Translations under genes and position numbers: made by a program
Notes under the pieces: model-generated
What the model saw: the letters and a program-made list of their open reading frames with translations, nothing else
What the model was told of the DNA's origin: nothing
The model's database searches: none
Part shown: piece by piece, positions 1 through 5,443 of the stretch
Layout of the letters: every line of letters starts with the position of its first letter
How positions within the stretch are numbered: the stretch's first letter is position 1
Origin: an uncultured Cellvibrio sp.
GTDB taxonomy: Bacteria; Pseudomonadota; Gammaproteobacteria; Pseudomonadales; Cellvibrionaceae
DNA length: 5,642 nt
Direction of reading: 5' to 3'
Assembly (NCBI GenBank): GCA_946482345.1
Contig: CAMLRJ010000255.1
Location: 1-5,642 of the forward strand

Positions 1-6
1 AGTAGA

Positions 7-31
7 ATACCCGAGTAATTTAATCAGGTAT
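7..31. promoter_or_regulatory. Type 1 IscR operator upstream of nfuA
   Basis: The site reads ATACCCGAGT, then AATTT, then AATCAGGTAT, an imperfect palindrome whose arms agree at 8 of 10 positions. Against the type 1 IscR consensus as I recall it from E. coli (ATASYYGACT, RWWWY, AGTCRRSTAT), it matches 23 of 25 positions; the differences are G for C in the left arm and A for G in the right arm. It ends 22 bases before the nfuA start codon. A -10-like TATAAG (29-34) overlaps its right end, which fits repression by [2Fe-2S]-IscR. No convincing -35 element is visible and binding is inferred. Confidence 0.72.
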
Positions 32-53
32 AAGCCAGTTTAAGGTTGTTGTT

Positions 54-644
54 ATGACGGTTAATGTTGATATCACTGAGTCAGCCCAGGACTATTTAAA
101 GTCGTTGTTGGACAAACAAAAGGATAATGAAAACATAGGGATACGTATGTTTGTGGCGAATCCGGGAACTGCTCAGGCTGAAACTTGTATTGCGTATTGT
201 CGTCCCGGGGAACAAAAAGAAGGGGATGTCATAGTGCCTCTCAAGGGGTTCAATGCGTATTTTGAGGAGCGCAGTATTCCTTTTTTGGAAGATGCCAAAG
301 TGGATTACTCGCCTGATCGTATGGGTGGTCAATTGACGATCAAGGCCCCCAATTCCAAAATGCCACGGGTTACTGATGACAGCCCGTTGGAAGATCGCAT
401 CAATTATGTGTTGTACAACGATGTGAACCCAAGCCTTGCATCACACGGCGGTAATGTGAGTTTGGTGGAAGTGACGCCCGATATGATTGCGGTTTTGAAA
501 TTTGGTGGTGGTTGTCAGGGATGCGGATCTGTTGCGATCACATTAAAGCAGGGAATTGAAGTGCAATTAATGGATAAACTGCCTGAATTAAAAGGTATTC
601 GCGATGTAACGGATCATACTGATCGCACTAATGCCTACATGTAA
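54..644 (+). CDS. nfuA: Fe-S biogenesis protein NfuA
   Basis: NfuA is a cytoplasmic carrier that receives [4Fe-4S] clusters from the assembly machinery and delivers them to client enzymes. The 196-residue product matches the family length (191 in E. coli). Residues about 3-105 form the degenerate A-type (HesB/IscA-like) domain, with conserved stretches such as NPGT and [11 protein letters not shown]. Residues about 112-185 form the Nfu domain, with the cluster-binding CxxC in [11 protein letters not shown] (C154, C157) and [13 protein letters not shown] behind it. The ATG is supported by AAGG at 42-45, eight bases upstream. The gene stands alone, convergent with suhB and with a terminator directly after it. 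The operator at 7-31 suggests control by the IscR encoded 3.6 kb downstream. Assignment is secure because both domains are intact. Confidence 0.96.
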   Translation: MTVNVDITESAQDYLKSLLDKQKDNENIGIRMFVANPGTAQAETCIAYCRPGEQKEGDVIVPLKGFNAYFEERSIPFLEDAKVDYSPDRMGGQLTIKAPNSKMPRVTDDSPLEDRINYVLYNDVNPSLASHGGNVSLVEVTPDMIAVLKFGGGCQGCGSVAITLKQGIEVQLMDKLPELKGIRDVTDHTDRTNAYM

Positions 645-661
645 ATTATTCTGTCAGCGAT

Positions 662-695
662 AAAAAAGCCCGAATTGTTTGATTCGGGCTTTTTT
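662..695. terminator. Bidirectional rho-independent terminator between nfuA and suhB
   Basis: A perfect 14-bp stem pairs 662-675 with 682-695 around a 6-base loop. The core is GCCCGAAT/ATTCGGGC, flanked by six A on the left and six T on the right, so a U-tract follows the hairpin on either strand. It begins 17 bases after the nfuA stop codon and lies 35 bases beyond the suhB stop codon. One element can therefore end both convergent transcripts. Confidence 0.93.
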
Positions 696-730
696 ATTTT
701 TGAGATGTTGAATGGCAGCAATAGTTTTTA

Positions 731-1534
731 TTATTTCAAATGCCCCAGATTTTTTTGTACCACTTGTAAGGTGGATTTAAATACTTTGGGCGACCCGGCG
801 ACTATGTGGCCTGTTGTTAAGTAATCGGTGCCGCCATTGAAATCACTGACTAATCCACCGGCTTCAGTAACCAACAATACACCTGCGGCTATATCCCATA
901 AATTCAAATTCATTTCCCAGAAAGAATCAAAACGTCCGGCAGCAACATAAGCCAGATCAAGTGCAGCTGAACCGCATCGGCGAATACCGGACGTTTGTCC
1001 CGCAATTTCTTCAACACAGGCAAGATAGGGTTTGATGTTATCCAATGCGAGGCCGCTGAAGGGAAAACCTGTACCGATCAATGCGCCTTCAAAACTTTTG
1101 CGATTGGAGACTCGAATACGACGCCCATTCAATGCTGCACCACGGCCGCGGCTTGCCGTAAATTCTTCGCGCTTAATTGGGTCGAGAACGACCGCGTGTT
1201 CCAGTTGGCCTTTATAAATGCAACCGATGGAAATTGAAAAGTGGGGGAGGCCGTGAACAAAATTGGTGGTGCCATCGAGTGGGTCAATCACCCACTCGTA
1301 ATCGGAATTTTTCCCCTGAATAAAACCGGATTCTTCGCCGCGAAAACTGTGGTCGGGATAGGCTTTGCGCAGGTGATAAATGATTTCCTTTTCTGATGCG
1401 CGATCGACTTCGGTGACGAAATCGTTGCGGCTCTTGGTTTCAATCGTTACCAGATCAACACGTTCAAATGCGCGTTCAATCAATTCAGCAGCTTTGCGTG
1501 CGGCACGCAAGGCAATAGTCAACATGGGTTCCAT
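731..1534 (-). CDS. suhB: Inositol-1-monophosphatase family protein SuhB
   Basis: SuhB is a Mg2+-dependent inositol monophosphatase. In E. coli it also joins the Nus-factor complex that modifies RNA polymerase at rRNA operons, a role likely but not demonstrable here. The product is 267 residues, the same length as E. coli SuhB. Metal-site motifs are intact: GEESG (E67), the signature WVIDPLDGTTNFVHG (D84, D87) and NLWDIAAG (D214). The sequence IRRCGSAALDLAYVAAGR in the C-terminal half is also typical. The ATG at 1534 gives the normal N-terminus MEPMLTIALRAARKA, although no good Shine-Dalgarno precedes it. The gene is convergent with nfuA. It normally neighbours trmJ and the isc operon in gammaproteobacteria, and that synteny is kept here except for one extra gene. 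Confidence 0.96.
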   Translation of the reverse strand: MEPMLTIALRAARKAAELIERAFERVDLVTIETKSRNDFVTEVDRASEKEIIYHLRKAYPDHSFRGEESGFIQGKNSDYEWVIDPLDGTTNFVHGLPHFSISIGCIYKGQLEHAVVLDPIKREEFTASRGRGAALNGRRIRVSNRKSFEGALIGTGFPFSGLALDNIKPYLACVEEIAGQTSGIRRCGSAALDLAYVAAGRFDSFWEMNLNLWDIAAGVLLVTEAGGLVSDFNGGTDYLTTGHIVAGSPKVFKSTLQVVQKNLGHLK

Positions 1535-1620
1535 AAAGCACCGTCAGAAAAGACAAGGGAAAGGGATTGTAAAAGAACGTGGGTCGCAGGTATCACAAGT
1601 ACCTCACACCAAGGTGGCGC

Positions 1621-1649
1621 ATTCTACAGAGGGAAATCCGGTATGGCTA
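1621..1649 (-). promoter_or_regulatory. Candidate suhB promoter
   Basis: On the minus strand, TAGCCA (-35, 4 of 6 consensus matches, 1644-1649) is separated by 17 bases from TAGAAT (-10, 5 of 6 matches, 1621-1626), which is followed by a GC-rich GCGCC discriminator. This would start transcription near 1614 and give a leader of about 80 bases before the suhB ATG. It is the best sigma-70-like candidate I found in the spacer. A second, weaker candidate lies farther upstream (TTGCAG, 16 bases, TAAATT). Confidence 0.4.
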
Positions 1650-1745
1650 GGTGTTGCAATTTATTACAAAAGAGTGGCGCTGCAAAAGTCTATTGGTGAT
1701 GACTTATTTTTCTCAGGGATTAGCATATGCGGACATTCTGAAGTG

Positions 1746-1774
1746 TTGAATGTAAATCAAGCCGTAGTTAAATT
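1746..1774 (+). promoter_or_regulatory. Candidate promoter of the exported-protein gene
   Basis: TTGAAT (1746-1751) and TAAATT (1769-1774) are separated by exactly 17 bases, each with 4 of 6 matches to the sigma-70 consensus. A start near 1781 would leave a leader of about 20 bases that includes the CAGGA ribosome binding site at 1788-1792, eight bases before the ATG. Spacing is ideal but the hexamers are weak. Confidence 0.35.
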
Positions 1775-1800
1775 CTCGTAATGACAACAGGAAAATAATC

Positions 1801-2547
1801 ATGAATAACCGATCATTATCAGTTAGTTGGGGGCTCATCAGGAGTCTCAAATTGTGTGCGGTAATATGTGTCATCTTTTCATTTGGTTTACACGCGCAAA
1901 CCATTATCCAACCTGCTTCAGGTGTGACTTATATTGTTAAGCCTGACTATCGTAAATGTGCATTTCCCATGTGTGGCGGTTGGTTTTTAACGCCAGTCAA
2001 TCAATACTCCCTGACATTGCAAACAGAAGATGAAGCTTATGCATCTGCCGCTTTATTGCCTAACAGCATTTATGTTGCGTACATTAATTACAAACGAATG
2101 GGATTAACGGCAAAACAAATCGAAGAATTACAAGCGGCGATACGTGCTGAGCAGGCACTATTGAAGGGAAATGTTGATGTCCGCAGTAAAACACTGATAG
2201 CAACCAACGCCTGGGTAGGTGCCAACAAAAATACTGCTGTGGGACCTTATTTAAATGTCACCAGCACAGGAATAGTCTGCATCACGACCCCCTGTCCTTA
2301 TTTCAAGGCAAACGTGATTAATACCAACTACTCAACAGAGTTCCACGATCTTTCGTTTGAAAAATCCGGTCTGGATGACAATCAGATATTACAAGCCTGG
2401 ACCGCTATTTCGACGGGTGGACTGGTGTTGACAGGAACCCGATATGCATCAACCGGATTCGATGAAACCGGAGCTCCTCCGCGCACAGGTATTGGCATAG
2501 CAGCAACAAAAGTATTTTTTGCATTCCCTGCTGTGACTAAAAGATAA
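1801..2547 (+). CDS. Exported cysteine-pair protein of unknown function (possibly DUF6748-like)
   Basis: I do not recognise a characterised function. The 248-residue product begins with a Sec signal peptide: a basic segment, a hydrophobic core at about 19-30 and a likely cleavage site LHA-QT after residue 32. The mature part has exactly four cysteines in two CX4C pairs, C53/C58 in RKCAFPMCGGWF and C160/C165 in VCITTPCPYF, probably disulfide bonded in the periplasm. Each pair is followed by a GLxxxQI...AI segment (residues 101-114 and 190-203), which suggests two repeated units. The CxxPxCGG pattern after a YxVxxDxR segment recalls the DUF6748 family from memory; this is unverified. The start is supported by CAGGA eight bases upstream. 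The gene has its own candidate promoter and terminator and separates suhB from trmJ, so it looks like a lineage-specific insertion unrelated to Fe-S metabolism. Confidence 0.85.
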   Translation: MNNRSLSVSWGLIRSLKLCAVICVIFSFGLHAQTIIQPASGVTYIVKPDYRKCAFPMCGGWFLTPVNQYSLTLQTEDEAYASAALLPNSIYVAYINYKRMGLTAKQIEELQAAIRAEQALLKGNVDVRSKTLIATNAWVGANKNTAVGPYLNVTSTGIVCITTPCPYFKANVINTNYSTEFHDLSFEKSGLDDNQILQAWTAISTGGLVLTGTRYASTGFDETGAPPRTGIGIAATKVFFAFPAVTKR

Positions 2548-2560
2548 GTCAATTCCATCT

Positions 2561-2589
2561 AAAAATTCCCGGCATGTCCGGGAATTTTT
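2561..2589 (+). terminator. Rho-independent terminator after the exported-protein gene
   Basis: A perfect 12-bp stem pairs 2561-2572 (AAAAATTCCCGG) with 2578-2589 (CCGGGAATTTTT) around the 5-base loop CATGT. It lies 14 bases after the stop codon and ends in a T-rich tail. It separates the exported-protein gene from trmJ. The leading A run would let it work on the opposite strand too, but no minus-strand gene ends here. Confidence 0.88.
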
Positions 2590-2601
2590 CTTCGGGTTTT
2601 T

Positions 2602-2610
2602 TGTTACACT
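2602..2610 (+). promoter_or_regulatory. Candidate extended -10 promoter of trmJ
   Basis: TGTTACACT has the TGnTAnAnT form of an extended -10 element and is followed by the GC-rich sequence GCGCGCC. No good -35 is visible, and the place where it would lie is occupied by the preceding terminator. A start near 2617 would give a leader of about 27 bases before the trmJ ATG. Confidence 0.4.
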
Positions 2611-2643
2611 GCGCGCCCTTTGAATTAACCCAAATGACACGCC

Positions 2644-3471
2644 ATGACAAATCCTTTCAGTAATGTCCGCATCGTTCTGGTAAATACTTCCCACCCCGGC
2701 AATATTGGCGGTACCGCCCGCGCTATGAAAAATATGGGATTGGAGCGGCTTTATTTGGTAGAACCACAAGATTTCCCTTCTGATCAAGCCGTGTGGCGTG
2801 CAGCAGGGGCAACGGATGTTCTGGATAATGCGGTGGTTGTGCAATCTTTGGATGAAGCTATATCCGGTTGCAGTTTGGTTGTTGGCACCAGTGCTCGTGA
2901 GCGTCGAATCCCCTGGCCTTTGCTTGATCCCCGCCAATGCGGTGAAAGTGTCTGGCAAGAAGCACATCAGCACGAAGTTGCCATAGTGTTTGGTCGTGAA
3001 GATCGCGGCTTGACCAATGAAGAGCTGCATAAATGTAACTATCACGTGCACATCCCCTCCAATCCCGAATACAGTTCTTTGAATCTCGCCACCGCTGTGC
3101 AAGTGATCACTTATGAAATTCGCATGGCTTATTTATTGGCAACGGAAAACAACACTTTGCCCCAGCATCAATGGGATTTTCCTCCGGCAGATGCCCAGGC
3201 TCTGGAAACTTTTTATACCCATATTGAAGACACTCTCGCGCAATTGGATTTTCTGGATAAGGACAACCCCAAGCAAACCATGACCCGTCTGCGTCGCCTG
3301 TTTAACCGTGTGCGCATGGATCAAATGGAATTGAATATCTTCCGTGGTGTGTTGACTGCCATGCAAAACTACATTTTTTACACTGGAAAGGTGGTGTCCC
3401 AACTCGGCATTAAAGGGGATATGAATGCTTTGCGGGAAGCGGCGAAAAACTCACCACAGCGTGAGGGCTAG
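2644..3471 (+). CDS. trmJ: tRNA (cytidine/uridine-2'-O-)-methyltransferase TrmJ
   Basis: TrmJ methylates the 2'-hydroxyl of nucleotide 32 in the anticodon loop of several tRNAs, using S-adenosylmethionine. The 275-residue product starts with a SPOUT methyltransferase domain (about 7-165). Its motifs are NTSHPGNIGGTARAMKNMG (residues 14-32), GTSARERR (81-88), VFGREDRGLTNEEL (115-128) and the knot region IPSNPEYSSLNLATAVQV (137-154). A helical C-terminal part (about 180-255) corresponds to the dimerising extension. It is longer than E. coli TrmJ (246 residues as I recall), mainly at the C-terminus. The ATG at 2644 gives the expected N-terminus, though the ribosome binding site is poor. It keeps its usual place before iscR, but a large inverted repeat and a separate promoter lie between them, so the two are probably transcribed separately. 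Confidence 0.95.
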   Translation: MTNPFSNVRIVLVNTSHPGNIGGTARAMKNMGLERLYLVEPQDFPSDQAVWRAAGATDVLDNAVVVQSLDEAISGCSLVVGTSARERRIPWPLLDPRQCGESVWQEAHQHEVAIVFGREDRGLTNEELHKCNYHVHIPSNPEYSSLNLATAVQVITYEIRMAYLLATENNTLPQHQWDFPPADAQALETFYTHIEDTLAQLDFLDKDNPKQTMTRLRRLFNRVRMDQMELNIFRGVLTAMQNYIFYTGKVVSQLGIKGDMNALREAAKNSPQREG

Positions 3472-3472
3472 C

Positions 3473-3570
3473 TCCTCCCTTTGGCAAAGGGAGGTTGGGA
3501 GGGATTTAAGATGGCCAGTTTTTATGAAGATTTTAAATCCCCCCTGGCCCCCCTTTTTCAAAGTGGGGAA
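3473..3570. repeat. Large imperfect inverted repeat (MITE-like) between trmJ and iscR
   Basis: Two arms of about 37 bases (3473-3509 and 3533-3570) are imperfect reverse complements with roughly ten mismatches, separated by about 23 bases. The left arm contains its own perfect hairpin: CCTCCCTTT (3474-3482), loop GGC, AAAGGGAGG (3486-3494). The right arm contains a matching imperfect hairpin around TTTTTCAAAG. The inner ends read GGGATTTAA and TTAAATCCC. The C-rich and G-rich layout with internal TTT/AAA hairpins resembles dispersed intergenic repeats known from many bacterial genomes. No coding sequence is inside. It starts directly after the trmJ stop codon and may act as a transcript 3' end or roadblock. 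Confidence 0.75.
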
Positions 3571-3595
3571 CTAAACGGCCCGGTGAAATATGGGG

Positions 3596-3625
3596 GTTAC
3601 ACCAACCAGAATACTTGAGTAAAAT
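3596..3625 (+). promoter_or_regulatory. Candidate iscR operon promoter
   Basis: GTTACA (3596-3601, 4 of 6 matches to the -35 consensus) is followed after 18 bases by TAAAAT (3620-3625, 5 of 6 matches to the -10). Transcription would start near 3632, giving a leader of about 36 bases before the iscR ATG. The -10 lies inside the IscR operator, as expected for an autorepressed promoter. The -35 is weak. Confidence 0.5.
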
Positions 3626-3635
3626 AGTCAACTTC
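3611..3635. promoter_or_regulatory. Type 1 IscR operator of the iscR operon
   Basis: The site reads ATACTTGAGT, then AAAAT, then AGTCAACTTC. It matches 22 of 25 positions of the type 1 IscR consensus as I recall it. It carries the same GAGT-for-GACT difference as the site upstream of nfuA. It lies 33 bases before the iscR start codon and covers the candidate -10 element. This points to negative feedback of cluster-loaded IscR on the iscR-iscS-sufB transcript. Confidence 0.72.
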
Positions 3636-3667
3636 TACCGGTCGGCTTGATTTCACAGGAATTCAAC

Positions 3668-4144
3668 ATGCGTCTTACTACCAAAGGTCGTTATGCGGTT
3701 ACTGCAATGCTGGATCTGGCGTTGCATGCTGAGCGTGGTCCGGTGAGTTTGGCTGATATCTCTGAAAGACAGGGGATTTCGCTTTCCTATCTGGAACAAC
3801 TTTTTTCCCGTTTGCGCCGATTTAATCTGGTGAAAAGCGTGCGTGGCCCCGGTGGTGGTTATCAATTGATGCAGGAAACCCATCAGATTTCAGTGGCTCA
3901 AGTTGTTGATGCAGTGGATGAATCATTGGATGCGACACGCTGTGAAGGCAAGGGTGATTGTCATCATGGAGAAGTCTGCCTGACGCATCATCTCTGGGAA
4001 GATTTGAGCAAGCAAATTCATGTGTTTTTAAGTGGTATTTCTCTTGCGGATTTGGTTAGCCGTCGTGATATTCAAGCGGTCAGTCAACGACAGGATCAAC
4101 GTTTACAATCTGCAGATCGCATTGCATTAAGTGAAATTTTTTGA
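3668..4144 (+). CDS. iscR: Fe-S cluster-sensing transcriptional regulator IscR
   Basis: IscR is an Rrf2-family repressor/activator that binds a [2Fe-2S] cluster and adjusts cluster assembly to demand. The 158-residue product has the winged helix-turn-helix at about 1-80 ([20 protein letters not shown], then [15 protein letters not shown] and the wing RGPGGGYQL). E43, which in E. coli takes part in discriminating DNA site types, is present. The cluster ligands C92, C98, C104 and H107 are at the same residue numbers as in E. coli, in [21 protein letters not shown], so this is a cluster-binding IscR and not a cluster-free Rrf2 protein. ATG 3668 is chosen over an in-frame TTG at 3647: it gives the conserved N-terminus and has CAGGA (3656-3660) seven bases upstream. 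The C-terminal tail is divergent. The gene heads an operon with iscS and sufB. Confidence 0.96.
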   Translation: MRLTTKGRYAVTAMLDLALHAERGPVSLADISERQGISLSYLEQLFSRLRRFNLVKSVRGPGGGYQLMQETHQISVAQVVDAVDESLDATRCEGKGDCHHGEVCLTHHLWEDLSKQIHVFLSGISLADLVSRRDIQAVSQRQDQRLQSADRIALSEIF

Positions 4145-4164
4145 TGTTCGGGACTGATTAATTG
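4142..4164 (+). promoter_or_regulatory. Translation start region of iscS: TTG start with an upstream five-codon reading frame
   Basis: The iscR stop codon TGA overlaps an ATG (TGATG, 4142-4146). That ATG is in frame with iscS but meets TAA at 4159-4161 after five codons, and the TAA directly abuts the TTG at 4162. The TTG is therefore the most upstream possible iscS start, and the next in-frame ATG is codon 23, beyond conserved residues. GGGA at 4150-4153, eight bases upstream, can serve as ribosome binding site. Ribosomes leaving iscR could also re-initiate here; that is inference. Confidence 0.6.
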
Positions 4165-5361
4165 CGTAAACCTGTTTATCTCGATTATGCCGCTACCACA
4201 CCTGTAGCACCTGAAGTGGCAGCACAGATGCAAGCTTGTCTAACTCTGGAAGGTTGTTTTGCCAATCCCGCATCACGTTCGCATATTTATGGTTGGCAAG
4301 CGGAAGAGAAAGTGGAAGAGGCGCGTTTGCAAGTCGCCAATTTAATTAACGCCGATTCGCGTGAAATTGTGTGGACCAGCGGTGCAACCGAAGCCAACAA
4401 TTTGGCATTAAAAGGAATTGCCGAAACATATCGCCAACAACACGCGGTCGGTGGGCACATACTGGTGTCATCGATTGAGCATAAAGCAGTGTTGGATGTG
4501 GTGAGTTGGTTGGAATCACAGCATTTTTCAGTGACACGCATTACACCCAATACCGAAGGAATAATTGAGCCTCAAACACTGGAAGCCAATTTACGTGCAG
4601 ATACTTTTTTAGTCAGCATCATGCACGTGAATAATGAATTGGGTTCGATTAACGATATTGCAGCAATCAGTGAAATTACACGTGCGCGCAAGATCATTTT
4701 GCATTGTGATGCGGCACAAAGTGCAGGGAAAATAGCAGTTGATGTAAAACAATTGGGAGTCGATTTGTTATCGCTCTCTGCGCATAAATTTTATGGCCCT
4801 AAAGGAATAGGTGCACTGTATGTGCGACGTGCGGGTGATATTAAAGTCACTTCACAAATTCACGGTGGTGGACACGAACGCAATATGCGCTCCGGCACTT
4901 TGGCGACACATCAGTGCGTTGGTATGGGTGCTGCTGCAGAATTGGCGCAGCAACTGTTAGTGCAAGAAAGCAAACGGATTGCGGAGTTACGCAATCAATT
5001 ATGGCAGGGGCTTGCTGACTTGCCGCATATTCGTCGCAATGGCGTGACGAAAAATACGATTCAGCATTCGGTTAGCGGTATTTTAAATATTGCTTTTGCA
5101 GATGATGAAACACAAGGTTGTGATGGTGAAACTTTATTGTTGTCATTGCGCAATTTAGCGGTATCCAGTGGTTCTGCCTGTAACTCTGCCAGCATGTCGC
5201 CGAGTTATGTTTTGAAAGCTATAGGTTTGAGCGATGCACAAGCGCAGGCCTCTTTGCGTTTTAGTCTGGGGCGTTATACCACCACAGAAGAAATTGATTT
5301 TGCAATTAACGAAATACGAACGGTCGTCACTCAATTGCAAAAAAATGTGATACCCACGTAG
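4162..5361 (+). CDS. iscS: Cysteine desulfurase, IscS type, lacking the C-terminal IscU-docking tail
   Basis: This PLP enzyme takes sulphur from L-cysteine as a persulfide and passes it to the Fe-S scaffold and other acceptors. The 399-residue product resembles E. coli IscS (404) throughout the catalytic part: YLDYAATTP at 6-14, the PLP-stacking H107 in IEHKAV, D183 and Q186 in HCDAAQSAGK, the PLP lysine K209 in SAHKFYGPKG, GGGHERNMRSGT at 235-246, and the persulfide cysteine C340 in SSGSACNSASMSPSYVLKA. The long active-site loop and motif order mark class I (IscS/NifS), not SufS. The usual tail after the last helix (in E. coli beginning SPLWEMYKEG) is absent; the protein ends QLQKNVIPT, and the overall length is made up by small insertions near 295-320. 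Its TAG stop lies within the following REP element. It starts with TTG, 17 bases after iscR, and precedes sufB where iscU would be expected. Confidence 0.93.
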   Translation: MRKPVYLDYAATTPVAPEVAAQMQACLTLEGCFANPASRSHIYGWQAEEKVEEARLQVANLINADSREIVWTSGATEANNLALKGIAETYRQQHAVGGHILVSSIEHKAVLDVVSWLESQHFSVTRITPNTEGIIEPQTLEANLRADTFLVSIMHVNNELGSINDIAAISEITRARKIILHCDAAQSAGKIAVDVKQLGVDLLSLSAHKFYGPKGIGALYVRRAGDIKVTSQIHGGGHERNMRSGTLATHQCVGMGAAAELAQQLLVQESKRIAELRNQLWQGLADLPHIRRNGVTKNTIQHSVSGILNIAFADDETQGCDGETLLLSLRNLAVSSGSACNSASMSPSYVLKAIGLSDAQAQASLRFSLGRYTTTEEIDFAINEIRTVVTQLQKNVIPT

Positions 5362-5410
5362 GGGCAGACCCCCGTGTCTGCCCAGGGCGGGCACAGGGGC
5401 CCGCCCCTAC
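5358..5410. repeat. REP pair (BIME-like double hairpin) between iscS and sufB
   Basis: The 53-bp element has the form GTAG, hairpin, A, hairpin, CTAC. The left hairpin pairs GGGCAGAC (5362-5369) with GTCTGCCC (5376-5383) over a 6-base loop. The right one pairs GGGCGGGC (5385-5392) with GCCCGCCC (5399-5406), also over 6 bases. Both 8-bp stems are perfect. The two 26-base halves are inverted copies of each other with 5 mismatches, centred on A5384. A GTAG tetranucleotide next to a GC-rich hairpin is the hallmark of REP sequences mobilised by RAYT (TnpA_REP) transposases, so this looks like two REPs head to head. The iscS stop codon TAG (5359-5361) is part of the left GTAG. Confidence 0.85.
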
Positions 5411-5443
5411 AAAGATGTAATGCCGATTTTGTAAAGGTAAAAA

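Noticed and set aside
995..1237. Plus-strand open frames inside suhB (995-1237 and 1032-1217)
   Set aside because: They lie opposite a fully conserved suhB coding sequence and their translations show no family features; they are shadows.
1535..1800. Divergent spacer between suhB and the exported-protein gene, checked for an RNA gene, a small ORF or an IscR site
   Set aside because: Apart from the two candidate promoters and a ribosome binding site I found no stable hairpin with a T-tract, no tRNA-like fold and no IscR-type palindrome.
1713..1904. Minus-strand 63-codon frame overlapping the start of the exported-protein gene
   Set aside because: It is antisense to a convincing signal peptide with a good ribosome binding site, and its translation is low complexity with no known motif.
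2634..2663. Nine-codon reading frame overlapping the trmJ start in another frame
   Set aside because: It has no ribosome binding site of its own and no recognisable product; short overlapping frames of this kind are expected by chance.
2449..3102. 217-codon minus-strand open frame opposite trmJ and the end of the exported-protein gene
   Set aside because: It spans a strong terminator and runs antisense to the conserved SPOUT domain of trmJ; the translation has no recognisable domain.
3647..3667. In-frame TTG start that would extend IscR by seven residues
   Set aside because: The extension would cover the ribosome binding site CAGGA (3656-3660), and the ATG at 3668 gives the family N-terminus [11 protein letters not shown] with cluster ligands at the E. 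coli numbering.
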